NCBI GenBank assembly: GCA_035235625.1
Contig: CP141148.1
Coordinates: forward strand, 21,639,057 to 21,703,056
Direction of reading: 5' to 3'
DNA from: Saururus chinensis
Lineage: Eukaryota; Streptophyta; Magnoliopsida; Piperales; Saururaceae
DNA length: 64,000 nucleotides
In this document: piece after piece, positions 48,430-58,970 of the stretch
Numbering within the stretch: position 1 is the stretch's first letter
Layout of the letters: the number at the start of each line of letters is the position of its first letter
Made by a program: the position numbers and the translations under genes
Notes under the pieces: generated by a model
What the model was told of the DNA's origin: nothing
Database searches by the model: none
Seen by the model: the letters and a program-made list of their open reading frames with translations, nothing else

Positions 48430-51400
48430 GTCACGATTGTATCTCTATGCAATTGATCAACAATTTACATGTTGATGAGATAAAGAGTTATCAAAACGCA
48501 TGGTGGGTATCTCCACCCGAGGCAGCTTGGCGAATTTTTGCATACAGCCTTAGTGATAATCGTCCAGCTATTAACAATTTGCAATTTCACTTACCAAATA
48601 AGCATACAGTCTCTTTCTATGAAGGTCAAAATTTAGTTGATTTTCTTGGTAATGAGGTGAACTGTCAAACCATGTTGACAACTTTCTTTGAAAGAAACAA
48701 GGTTGATTCACATGCTTGGACGTTACTCTATCAAGAATTTCCCACCCTTTATGTTTATAATGGTCAAAACCGTTCATGGGATTCGAGAAAATCTGGTTTT
48801 GCAATTGGTAGAATAAATGCTGCAAATCCTGTTGAAGGAGAAAGATATTATTTAAGACTTTTATTGAATCACGTACGTGGAATAGAGTCATTTGAACATT
48901 TGCTATATGTTAATGGCATACAATGTAAGACGTTTCGTGAGGTGGCACAGATGATGGGATTATTGTTGATGACAATGATATATTGCTATGTTTAGAAGAG
49001 GCATCAACGTTCTCAATGTTTGCTTCATTAAGAACAATAAGCAACAATTTTGGTATTCTGCGAACCTGTTGATGTGCGAAAATTATGGGACACTCTGCTT
49101 TTGGATATGTCTAATGACTGTGTTTTTGCAAGTGGAGTTTCGGACACTGTACGTGCTGCTTATGTATTGAAAGAAATTGGTGAGTGTGTTGCAAATTTAG
49201 GACGTTCTTTGGATGAATTCAATTTACCAAAGATTGAACTTGATTCTTATAGGTATAGTCGAATAAGAGAGGTTATTGAGGAGGGATTAATTCCAATATC
49301 GCATCAAGATTTGGAAGCTGTTAATTATTTGAATGAAGATCAACGAAAAGCATATAACATAATTATTGTGCGAGTTGAATCTAGATTACCTGGTGTTTTC
49401 TTTGTCGACGGTCATGGTGGGACGGGTAAGACTTTTTTATATAGAGCTATTCTTGCAACAGTTAGACGAAGAGGAATGATTGCGCTTGCAACAGCAACCT
49501 CTGGGGTTGCCTCATCAATCTTACTAGGAGGCCATACCGCTCATTCTAGATTTAAGATCCTGATTGACATTGGTGTTAATAGTTTTTTGTAGTATTTCCA
49601 AAAAAAGTGGACTAGCACAATTACTTGCACAAACAGATTTGATTATATGGGATGAAGCACCAATGACAAAAAGGTATGCATTTGAGGCCTTGGATCACAC
49701 TCTCCAAGATATACTAGATTGTTCAAAACCTTTTGGTGGAAAAGTGGTTGTGTTTGGTGGGGATTTTCGACAAGTATTGTGAGTGGTCCCCAAAGGTACA
49801 AGAGAAGAGATAGTTGATGCAAGTTTGGTGCATTCAAGGCTTTGGCAAATTGTTGAGATATTGCCGCTCACTGTAAATATGATAGCAAGAAATGATCCAG
49901 ATTTTTGTTCATATTTAATTCATATTAGCGATGGAGATGAAACATGTGTTCAAGATGATTACATTCATATTCCATCAAATATGTTGATTCAAGCTTCACA
50001 CTTCGAAATAGGAACTTCCAAATTGATTGTAGAAATATTTCCATCTTTACAAACACAAGTTATGGAACCAAGTTATTCGGGAGAGAGGTGCATTTTGACA
50101 ACTAAGAATGAGTACGTTGATCAAATAAATGCAAGAATTGTTTTATTGTGTAGTGGCAATGCAGTAACATACTACAGTTATGACACGACAATTGATGATA
50201 CAAATAATTTCTATCCACATGATTTCCTTAACACACTTACTCCTAATGGCCTACCTCCACATAAATTGGTACTCAAGGAAAACTGCCCAATCATGTTATT
50301 GCAAAATCTAGATCCAAGGAATGGATTGTGTAATGGAACAAGGTTGATTTGTGTGGAGCCCTGGGCCGGGGGGTCCGAAAGCAACGAAAACCAAACCCCA
50401 GAGCCAGAAGCGTCCGTCTCTGAGTGCGAGAGCCTTCTCATTCCTCTACGCGCTACGGAATTTTAGCGCTCCATTGCGCGTAGGCAAAAACCGGCCCAAT
50501 TATATATCTAATTCGGACCGGGCCAACGTTGCCTTGCCGTTGGTTGCCTACGTACATATCGGATAACATCCACGATGTTACTCCGATACGATCGGATCCG
50601 GACGTAGTTCTGCCTAATGGCTACTACATACATCGGGCACACCAAAAACACATACGTATAAAGTACGTATCTCCGAATATTTAATCAGAGGTATAAAAAA
50701 ACCCGATAAAACACCGACAACACATATCTTGCTCTATCATAGAGACGAGCACCACACGAGCACCACAACATGCCTCGCTCTATTCCAGAGCGGATACATC
50801 ACATTCACACGTCTCGCTCCATCACTGAGCCGAGACCGGACACACACCACACGTCTCGCTCTACCGTAGAGTGAGACAACACACATCATAGCATAAAAGC
50901 ACACATCGATCATGGCATATAAGCTGACATACAAACACACAACACGTCTTGCTCTAAGCTAGAGCGAGACAACACACATCATAATATATGAGCATAACAT
51001 ATCGGAACATAAAGGATCATAGCACTTCATGGCATATGAGCACATATCATGGAAAACATATAGATCATAGCATAGCACACATCATCATATATAGCATATA
51101 CCATTCTATAATTAAAATAGGAAGTTAGGAAACGCTTACGCCCCTGATGTCTCACGAGGTAGCATATTCGGGATGTTCGTTTCTGGGCGTCCTCCCCTTC
51201 AGATCTGGAGACAACGGACAAAGCCTCCTCTAGCCTCCAAACGTTCATCGCCTTGCGCCGAAAGACGACCGACCGACCGACCGACCGATTCTCCCCTTTC
51301 CCGGAGACTTCTCATTTTCTGCACCCGTAGGCGGCGAATAGAACCTCCCCTACTCAGGGTGTTCCTCATACATTTTGGCCCTTCGGTGGAGAACGGAGTC

Positions 51401-51469
51401 TCCCCTACATCGGGCCACCTCTCTTGATCCGGCCCGGTAACGGAGGACGGAGCCTCCTCTCTCTCCGGG

Positions 51470-51510
<41 letters not shown>

Positions 51511-51775
51511 GGCCAGAGGGTAACAGACAGAGCCTCCTCTTGCCCTGGGTTGTTCCTCCCTTTTAGGAGTGCCAACTCGAGGAATGGACCATGCCATTGC
51601 GTAGATCACCCTCGAATTAGCTAGGAATGCCTCAAGAACGACTCGAATCGGACTTAAAATGAGTGAGAAATGAAGAACAGAAGTTTCTGAATGTTAAAGG
51701 GAACCTAGAAACGTGGGAGAGGATTCAGGACCATGGGAGAGAGTTCTGAACCTTTAAACTGAAGACTCAGGACGC

Positions 51776-51783
51776 TATTTATA
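51776..51783 (-). promoter_or_regulatory. TATA box in the LARD 3' LTR
   Basis: Minus-strand TATAAATA in CTATAAATAGCGTCC, the same context as in the solo LTR at 25017. Confidence 0.65.
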
Positions 51784-51839
51784 GAAAAACTAGATAGAAG
51801 TGAGGTTGATACGTGGCAGATAGGATTGACACATGTCAG

Positions 51840-51935
51840 TCCTATCCGCTGCGTCAGCGATCTTATCCGCTTCGTTAGCAATCCTATCCGCTTCGTCGTC
51901 GATCTTATCCATTGCGTCATCGATCCTATCTAGAA
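51840..51935 (-). promoter_or_regulatory. 21-bp repeats upstream of the LARD LTR TATA box
   Basis: On the plus strand CTATCCGCTGCGTCAGCGAT-like units recur every 21 bases (CTATCC/TTATCC landmarks), about four or five copies. The same family and period as at 24870-24974. Confidence 0.6.
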
Positions 51936-52299
51936 TGATATTATTTTATTCAAATAATATCCTAAACTCAAAGTGCGATAACTTCCAACCTCTACGTTGG
52001 AATCGCACACTCTTGTTACCGATGGACTCGTGTCGATGAGACCTTTGAAATAAGACCACACATGGGTAGGTTATCCCGCATTTTATGTGGGTCCCGCCAA
52101 TGTAGCACGCTTCCCGAGGTCGTAGCTTTCGCTCCTGACCTCCATTTTGCGTGTTCTTCGATTCACTATGCTCGTTACACCGAGCTCTACCCATCTACAG
52201 GGGTTTCATCCCTTAAAACCCCGCTAACACTTAATCACCATTTACCGAATTACCCTTAACCCACTCGAGTTAAGCGTAACCGAAAAACGAGTTGTTACA

Positions 52300-52314
52300 T
52301 TCTCCACCCTTTAA
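52300..52314 (-). other. Polypurine tract of the LARD
   Basis: Minus-strand AAAGGGTGGAGAA directly before the 3' LTR. Confidence 0.7.
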
Positions 52315-52967
52315 ATGAATTGCGTCCTTGCAATTCGCCCAGACTAATCTCCACCGCACAACACAATCCGATCTTATTCAGATAGCAAACACAAACAACA
52401 TTCTGATAATTTAAATATTGGAGAAAAACTTAAGAAACACAATCCGAGAACCACTCGGATAATGCTTCCAAAAAAAATATAACCCAATAGTTAAAAATCG
52501 GGTAACGCTAACGTAAACATGATCCGAGATTTCATACTCGGATAGCACAAAACCAAATTCGATAATTACAATCAGATAACACAAAACTAAATCTGATAAT
52601 TATGATCAGATTAAGCACTTATAGTCAAAATCCGGTGATTTAGGATTGGATAGACTCATCACAACATAATCCGATGACTCATGATCGGATAAAACACTTT
52701 AATCACAATCTGAGATATTGAAATAAAAAAAATCAAAATTTTATGACGCAACATATGAAATCCAAACTAAGTAGATCTTGTCAACCACAAAACCAAAACA
52801 CTCTCGGATTTTTTTAATCATTTGATAATTTGATTGGATAAAACCTTTCACAAAGATCTGAATTACAATCAGACACTTCTTCTTTTTTAGAAACACTACG
52901 GAGAAAATCGGCTCGAATCACCGTAAAAACATATCAGCCATAAATCAATTTTGAATCAAATCACATC

Positions 52968-53448
52968 CATAGACTCACGCTCAAGTCAAAACACATCAAA
53001 TCCACAAACTCACACCCGAGTCAAAACTCGTGAAATCCACAAACTCACACCCGGTCAAAACTCGTGAAGTCTACAAACTCACACCCGGTCAAAACTCGTG
53101 AAGTCTACAAACTCACACCCAAGTCAAACTCGTGAAATCCACAAACTCACACCCGGGCAAAACTCGTTAAATCTACAAACTCACACCCGAGTCAAAACTC
53201 GTGAAATCCACAAAATCACACCCGGTTAAAACTCGTGAAATCCACAAACTCACACCCGGGCAAAACTTGTTAAATCTACAAACGCACACCCGAGTCAAAA
53301 CTCGTGAAATCCACAAACTCACACCCGGTTAAAACTCGTGAAATCCACAAACTCACACCCGGGCAAAACTCGTTAAATCTACAAACTCACACCCGAGTCA
53401 AAACTCGTGAAATCCACAAACTCACACCCGGTTAAAACTCGTGAAATC
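52968..53448. repeat. 34-35-bp tandem array with a higher-order 103-bp period
   Basis: Fourteen units of the type CACAAACTCACACCCGAGTC plus AAAACTCGTGAAATC. From about 53120 the variants follow the order GGGC / GAGTC / GGTT three times, giving a 103-bp higher-order unit. The units touch each other without spacers. Confidence 0.9.
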
Positions 53449-53700
53449 CACAAGCCGCGACACCCTACGGCCTACCCTCGGTACTCATGGGGTAAACGAG
53501 GGCCACAAGGGACAGAGCTTTCCCATGATGCTCTACCCTATGCGCACCACAGCCGATTTATTTTTCTCAGCGGGCATCATCACACTATGATTATTCCAGG
53601 TTCTTAAGCCCATGAATTAATCATCACATCGTTCAAACATAGCGACATTCATGCTAAAACAGTTCAATACATAGCATGTTTTCCATAAATCAGTCACATA
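53444..53700. repeat. 258-bp internal block, copy 1
   Basis: AATCCACAAGCCGCGACACC ... AATCAGTCACATA, repeated at 54182-54440 with few differences. Confidence 0.85.
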
Positions 53701-53754
53701 CGTTTAATCATGCATAAAGAAGTTATACTAGCACACGATTAGAGTTTAAAGTCC

Positions 53755-54070
53755 CCTGCCATAACCCTTGGTTACAAATTTGTAACTGTGGAAGCACCGA
53801 ATAAAGAAACTGACTCCAACACAGCGTCTGGAACGTTTGATTCAGTAGGAAATGCCTTTTGAATCACTTGATTCGGACTTAAAACGGTTAAGAATGGAGG
53901 AAAACTGGTTCAGAAGTGGAAAACTGGAAACCAGAGAAAAATGTGGACGGGATGCACTATTTATAGGTGCGCGCAAGTGGGGCCTGTGCATGCCACGTTG
54001 TGCGCGCTGGTCGCGCGTCAGAATCTAGGGGTGGGTGAGTATTTTAAAATACTCAGCAGGTTGATTTAAA
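53755..54070 (-). repeat. LTR-like promoter fragment inside the LARD interior
   Basis: Contains TCAGTAGGAAATGCCTTTTGAATC and CGGACTTAAAA as in the LTR at 51620-51660, a minus-strand TATA-like ATAAATAG (near 53951-53958) and the palindrome GAGTATTTTAAAATACTC (54037-54054). It resembles the U3/R part of a related LTR and lies between the two 258-bp blocks. Confidence 0.55.
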
Positions 54071-54181
54071 ATCTAACAGAGATGCTAAGCAAAAATCTCT
54101 TTGAAAACCCTACAACATTTTCTTTAGAAACCTTTATCACGATAAATGATGCAGAAAACACAATGATTCCAAATCAAAACA

Positions 54182-54440
54182 AATCCACAAGCCGCGACAC
54201 CCTACGGCCTACCCTCGGCGCTCATGGGGCAAACGAGGGCCACTTAGGGATAGAGCTTTCCCACGATGCTCTACCCTGTGCGCGCCACTTGCCGATTTAT
54301 TTTTCTCGGCGGGCATCATCACACTATGATTATTCCGGGTTCTTAAGCCCATGAATTAATCATCACATCGTTCAAACATAGCATCATTCATGCTAAAACA
54401 ATTCAATACACAACATTCTTCCATAAATCAGTCACATAAG
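54182..54440. repeat. 258-bp internal block, copy 2
   Basis: Direct copy of 53444-53700. Confidence 0.85.
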
Positions 54441-54879
54441 CTCTTATCATATCAAATCAAATCACTGTACGAAAATCAAAACACTCAATGGCTTGTACGA
54501 AATCAAATCACATCACTGTATGAAACCAAAATATTAAGTGGCTCATACGAAATCAAAACACATAAACACTCGCGTACCATCATATGCACCAAATCATTTT
54601 TCCATAATATTTTCTTTTCACAAAACAGAGTAATAAATCAGGCTCGATCAAAATACATCACAACCAACACTAAAATCCTTTCAAAGCGAAACACTTTAAA
54701 ACTTCTTGCTCCCCTTAGAGAGTTAAAACATATTTTATCATATTCAGAACAGACACCGGAGTCAAATCTAACTTAAAACAAACATTCCACATTCACATCA
54801 CAACTTGAAAACACAATCTAAAACAAACCAGACTTGAAATTAAAATTCTGTCTCGATATACATGTGAATTTACTTAAGA

Positions 54880-55440
54880 GATACCCATCTACGCCACGTG
54901 TCCCATAACACGGTGTTTGATGGTTTCTCCTTAGTAATTCTACTGGCCATCGAGACGCTTTTATAATTCCAAATTGTTTTTCAAAACACAGAAGGTTTGA
55001 AATTAACTTTTTATAATAAAACTAACAGCAGACACAACCGTAGAGTGATCTACCCACATTGCGTGTCCCATACCAAGAATGTTAGGTAGTCCTTCTTCGG
55101 GAATGCTGCTGACTTTCAAAATATCTTTGCCTTAAATTAAGGCAAACTTTCAAAATGTGAACATTTTGAAATCATCTTTCTTTTCAAAATACCAACAGAA
55201 CTATCCTTCAAGCGATCCTCTAACCCCTTGTGTCCCATACCACGGGGGTTTGGTGGTCCCTCTTAGGAAGTTCTATATCCTTTCAACATAATTTTCTTGA
55301 TCTTTAAATAAATTCGCTCTTAAGCGAATCTTTTGAAATACCTACGTTTTGAAATTCATCGATAGAACAAATCCTAGAGCATTCCACAGCACATCCCGTA
55401 CTGCGGTTGTGTTGGTGGTTTCTCGAAGGTAGTCTCGCCG
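54880..55440. repeat. Four degenerate ~166-bp repeats
   Basis: GTGTCCCATA.CACGG..GTTTG.TGGT landmarks recur near 54898, 55065, 55229 and, weaker, 55393, with spacing about 166 bases. Confidence 0.6.
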
Positions 55441-56524
55441 TCTTTCAAAATAATTTGAATTCGGTTTTCAAATTTCAAATCATTCGAAATTGAAGCTCAA
55501 CATATGAACCATTCAAAATCGAAGTCACTTAAAACATTTTCAGAAAAATGCAAACACATTTAGAACACATATTTCTGATTGAATTTCATTCAAAATCGGG
55601 ATTCGTATAAAAACTTAATATAAGCATGTAGTCAAAAAAATTTAAATAATTTCTGACTCAAAATCAAAATTTATAAAATCGACATTCACATCAAATCTCT
55701 TGCAATACATGCAAGGCAGAAATTTGAAATCATTTCTAATTCAAAATCGAAAGTCATAAAATTGGCGTTTGTATAAAATCCGATGAAACACCTGTAAAAC
55801 AGAAAATTCACAATCGGAATTCACCTTGGATCCGATACAACATTTGCGGAGGTTCCAAAATCGCAATCCTTAAATCCAATATCACAAGTATAGAATTAAT
55901 AATCGGAATTCTCCTAAATTCCGATATCACATCTGTGATACGACAAAAATCACAATCGGAGTATATTAATGAACTCCGACACAACACTTTCCGAATGGAA
56001 ACTACACTCATAGAATGACACATTAAATCAAATTGGAGTTCACCTTAAAACAGATGACACACATGCGGAACTGTAAAAATGACAATCAAAGTTTTATATC
56101 AACTCCGATAAAACACTTGCCGAAATGAAACGTCAAATTGACTCAACCCTCACACTACATGACTTCAAATCAAATCAAAATTCTGAATAAAACTTTAGGT
56201 CATAACGACCCTCACAGAATGGAACATTCACCTAAAATCAGAGTTAGCCTTAAAACCAATGGCACACGTGTAAAATAGCTCTAATCACAATCGGAGTATA
56301 TAAATTAACTCCGGACCAACACTTACCGAACAAAAACCCTCGCAAAACAAAACAGCGAATCAAATCAGAGTTTGTCTTAAAACCGATAAGACACATGTAC
56401 GAAGACCAAAAATCACCATCGGAGAATTAAATCCGATAGCACACTAAAATTCCAAATTAAAACTTGGAATTTGAAGCTACTAAAAATATATTTGAAAATG
56501 GTTTTCTCTCGCAGACAGAGCAAA

Positions 56525-56536
56525 GCTTTGATACCA
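56525..56536 (-). other. Primer-binding site of the LARD
   Basis: Minus-strand TGGTATCAAAGC, two bases inside the 5' LTR. It differs at one base from the usual complement of initiator tRNA-Met (TGGTATCAGAGC) and fixes the element's orientation. Confidence 0.8.
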
Positions 56537-56538
56537 TT

Positions 56539-57665
56539 TGTGGAGCCCCGGCCCGCACACCAACCTGGGCCGGGGGGTCCAAAAGCAACGAAAACCAAAC
56601 CCCAGAACCAGGAGCGTCCGTCTCTGAGTGCGAGAGCCTTCTCGTTCCTCTACGCGCTATGGAACTTTAGCGCTCCATTGCGGGTAGGCAAAAACCGGCC
56701 TAATTATATATCTAATTCGGACCGGGCCAACGTTGCCTTGCCGTTGGTTGCCTACGTACATATCGGATAACATCCACGATGTTACTCCGATACGATCGGA
56801 TCCGGACGTAGTTTTGCCTAATGGCTACTACATACATCGGGCACACCAAAAACACATATGTATAAAGTACGTATCTCTGAATATTTAATCGGAGGTATAC
56901 AAAAACCCGATAAAACACCGGCAACACATATCTCGCTCTATTATAGAGACGAGCACCACACGAGCACCACAACATGCCTCGCTCTATTCCAGAGCGGATA
57001 CATCACATTCACATGTCTCGCTCCATCACTGAGCCGAGACCGGACACACACCACACGTCTCACTCTACCGTAGAGTGAGACAACACACATCATAGCATAA
57101 AAGCACACATCGATCATGGCATATAAGCTGACATACACACACACAACACGTCTCACTCTAAGCTAGAGCGAGACAACACACATCATAATATATGAGCATA
57201 ACATATCGGAACATAAAGGATCATAGCACTTCATGGCATATGAGCACATATCATGGAAAACATATAGATCATAGCATAGCACACATCATCATATATAGCA
57301 TATACCATTCTATAATTAAAATAGGAGGTTAGGAAACGCTTACGCCCCTGATGTCTCACGAGGTAGCACATTCGGGATGCTCGTTTCTGGGCGTCCTCCC
57401 CTTCAGATCCGGAGACAGCGGACAGAGCCTCCTCTAGCCTCCAAACGTTCATCGCCTTGCGCCAAAAGACGACCGACCGACCGATTCTCCCCTTTCCCGG
57501 AGACTTCTCATTTTCTGCGCCCGTAGACGGCGGATAGAACCTCCCCTACTCGGGGTGTTCCTCACACATCGTGGCCCTTCGGTGGAGAATGGAGTCTCCC
57601 CTACATCGGGCCACCTCTCTTGATCCGGCCCGGTAACGGAGGACGGAGCCTCCTCTCTCTCCGGG

Positions 57666-57702
<37 letters not shown>

Positions 57703-58492
57703 GGCCGGAGGGTAACAGACAGAGCCTCCTCTTGCCCCGGGTCGTTCCTCCCTTTTAGGAGCGCCAACTCGAGGAATGGACCATGCCATTGCGTAGATCA
57801 CCCTCGAATTAGCTAGGAATGCCTCAAGAACGACTCGAATCGGACTTAAAATGAGTGAGAAATGAAGAACAGAAGTTTCTGAATGTTAGAGGGAACACAG
57901 AAACGTAGGAGAGGATTCAGGACTGTGGGAGAGAGTTCTGAACCTTTAAACTGAAGACTCAAGACGCTATTTATAGAAAAACTGGATAGACATGAGGCTG
58001 ACACGTGGCAGATAGGATTGACACGTGTCAGTCCTATCCGCTACGACAGCGATCTTATCCGCTTCATCAGCAATCCTATCTGCTTCGTCGTCAATCTTAT
58101 CCACTGCGTTATCGATCATATCCAGAATGATATTATTTTATTGAAATAATATCCTAAACTCAAAGTGCGATAACTTCCAACCTCTACGTTGGAATCGCAC
58201 GTTCTTGTTACTGATGGACTCGTGTCAATGAGACCTTCGAAACAAGACCACACATGGGTAGGTTATCCCGCACTTTTATGTGGGTCCCGCCCATGCAGCA
58301 CGCTTCCTGAGGTCGTAGCTTTCACTCCTGACCTCCGTTTTGCGTGTTCTTCGATTCACTACGCTCGTTACACCAAGCTCTACCCATCTACAGGGGTTTC
58401 ATCCCTTAAAACCCCCCTAACACTTAATCACCATTTACCGAATTACCCTTAACCCACTCGGGTTAAGCGTAACCGAAAAATGGGTCGTTACA
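56539..58492 (-). repeat. 5' LTR of the LARD (right LTR on the plus strand)
   Basis: A 1954-bp LTR, TGTGGAGCCCCGG ... GGGTCGTTACA. It contains a CT run (about 57668-57700), the TATA box at 57968-57975 (minus), a G-box in GACACGTGGC near 58001 and 21-bp repeats at about 58030-58125. If the element were transcribed, the RNA would start here and run leftwards. Confidence 0.9.
57968..57975 (-). promoter_or_regulatory. TATA box in the LARD 5' LTR
   Basis: Minus-strand TATAAATA, about 25 bases from the LTR G-box region, in the LTR that would drive genomic transcription. Confidence 0.65.
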
Positions 58493-58867
58493 ATTTGTAT
58501 CAAGTTTGATTGTAATGTTATTCATGCTCAAATTGCAACAAGGGAATACAAGGGAAGAAATGTTTTTTTGCCAAGGATTCCTATGATGCCAGTAGATAAT
58601 GAAAAGTGCCCATTTAGATTTAAACATAAACAATTTCCAATAAGGTTGGCGTGTGCGATGACTATAAATAAAGCTTAAGGTCAAACCATTGAAAATGTCG
58701 GTTTATACTTACCTGAACCTATTTTCTCTCATGGCCAATTATATGTTGCTTTATCGAGAGGTATTTCTAAATTGAAAACAAAAATCTTGATCAAACATTC
58801 TTTGGATAAAACAATACCACATGGATCGACACGGAATGTTGTATTTAAAGAAATGTTTACCAAATAG
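58493..58867 (+). pseudogene. Helitron helicase pseudogene, C-terminal part
   Basis: Resumes the frame cut at 50351. It includes TREYKGRNVFLPRI, the motif TINKA-stop-GQTIENVG (the stop stands where Gln is usual: CAA to TAA at about 58676-58678), YLPEPIFSHGQLYVALSRG and a natural end with TAG at 58865-58867. These are helicase motifs V and VI of the PIF1 family. Without the LTR element and one ATTTG the frame runs on directly from NGTRLIC. Confidence 0.9.
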
Positions 58868-58970
58868 CTTGTGAGTTGCATAATAATTGATCTTAAAAAT
58901 TTATTTGTGTTTATTTAGATTATCTTTTGTTACTAACGTTTGTACTCGTTACTATTTTTTTAGGTTTACA

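Larger units (their letters stand above)
50352..52299 (-). repeat. 3' LTR of the LARD (left LTR on the plus strand)
   Basis: A 1948-bp LTR with TGTGGAGCCC at the left and GAGTTGTTACA at the right. It contains a CT run (about 51473-51508), the TATA box at 51776-51783 (minus) and 21-bp repeats at about 51840-51935. Compared with the other LTR, about 20 bases after GAGCCC are missing. Short open frames in it are not genes. Confidence 0.9.
52300..56538 (-). other. Non-coding interior of the LARD
   Basis: 4.24 kb with no recognisable Gag, protease, RT or integrase in any frame. Contents from left to right: AATCCGA-type repeats (52350-52900), a 34-bp tandem array (52968-53448), two copies of a 258-bp block around an LTR-like fragment (53444-54440), four ~166-bp degenerate repeats (about 54880-55440), and short repeats with AATCGGAGT / ACTCCGAT (55780-56440). 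In other LARDs a conserved structured non-coding core is thought to act in packaging. Confidence 0.8.
50352..58492 (-). mobile_element. LARD-like LTR retrotransposon nested in the Helitron helicase
   Basis: An 8141-bp element with two ~1.95-kb LTRs, flanked by ATTTG (50347-50351 and 58493-58497). On the minus strand it starts TGTAACGACCC and ends GGGCTCCACA. An iMet-type primer-binding site follows the 5' LTR, and a polypurine tract precedes the 3' LTR. The 4.24-kb interior has no gag or pol reading frame but is built of tandem and dispersed repeats, the layout of a large retrotransposon derivative (LARD) that must use proteins from a relative. In a ~180-base stretch compared by eye (50650-50830 against 56850-57030) I count eight differences, mostly C/T, so it is not a very recent insertion. 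Confidence 0.9.

Noticed and set aside
51173-51624. Overlapping frames with Arg/Glu or Ser/Leu repeats
   Set aside because: They overlap the CT run of the LARD LTR and recur in the other LTR at 57546-57801; LTR sequence, not genes.
52968-53448. Regular short repeats resembling a CRISPR array
   Set aside because: Units touch each other with no unique spacers, the context is a plant LTR element, and no cas genes are present; a tandem minisatellite.
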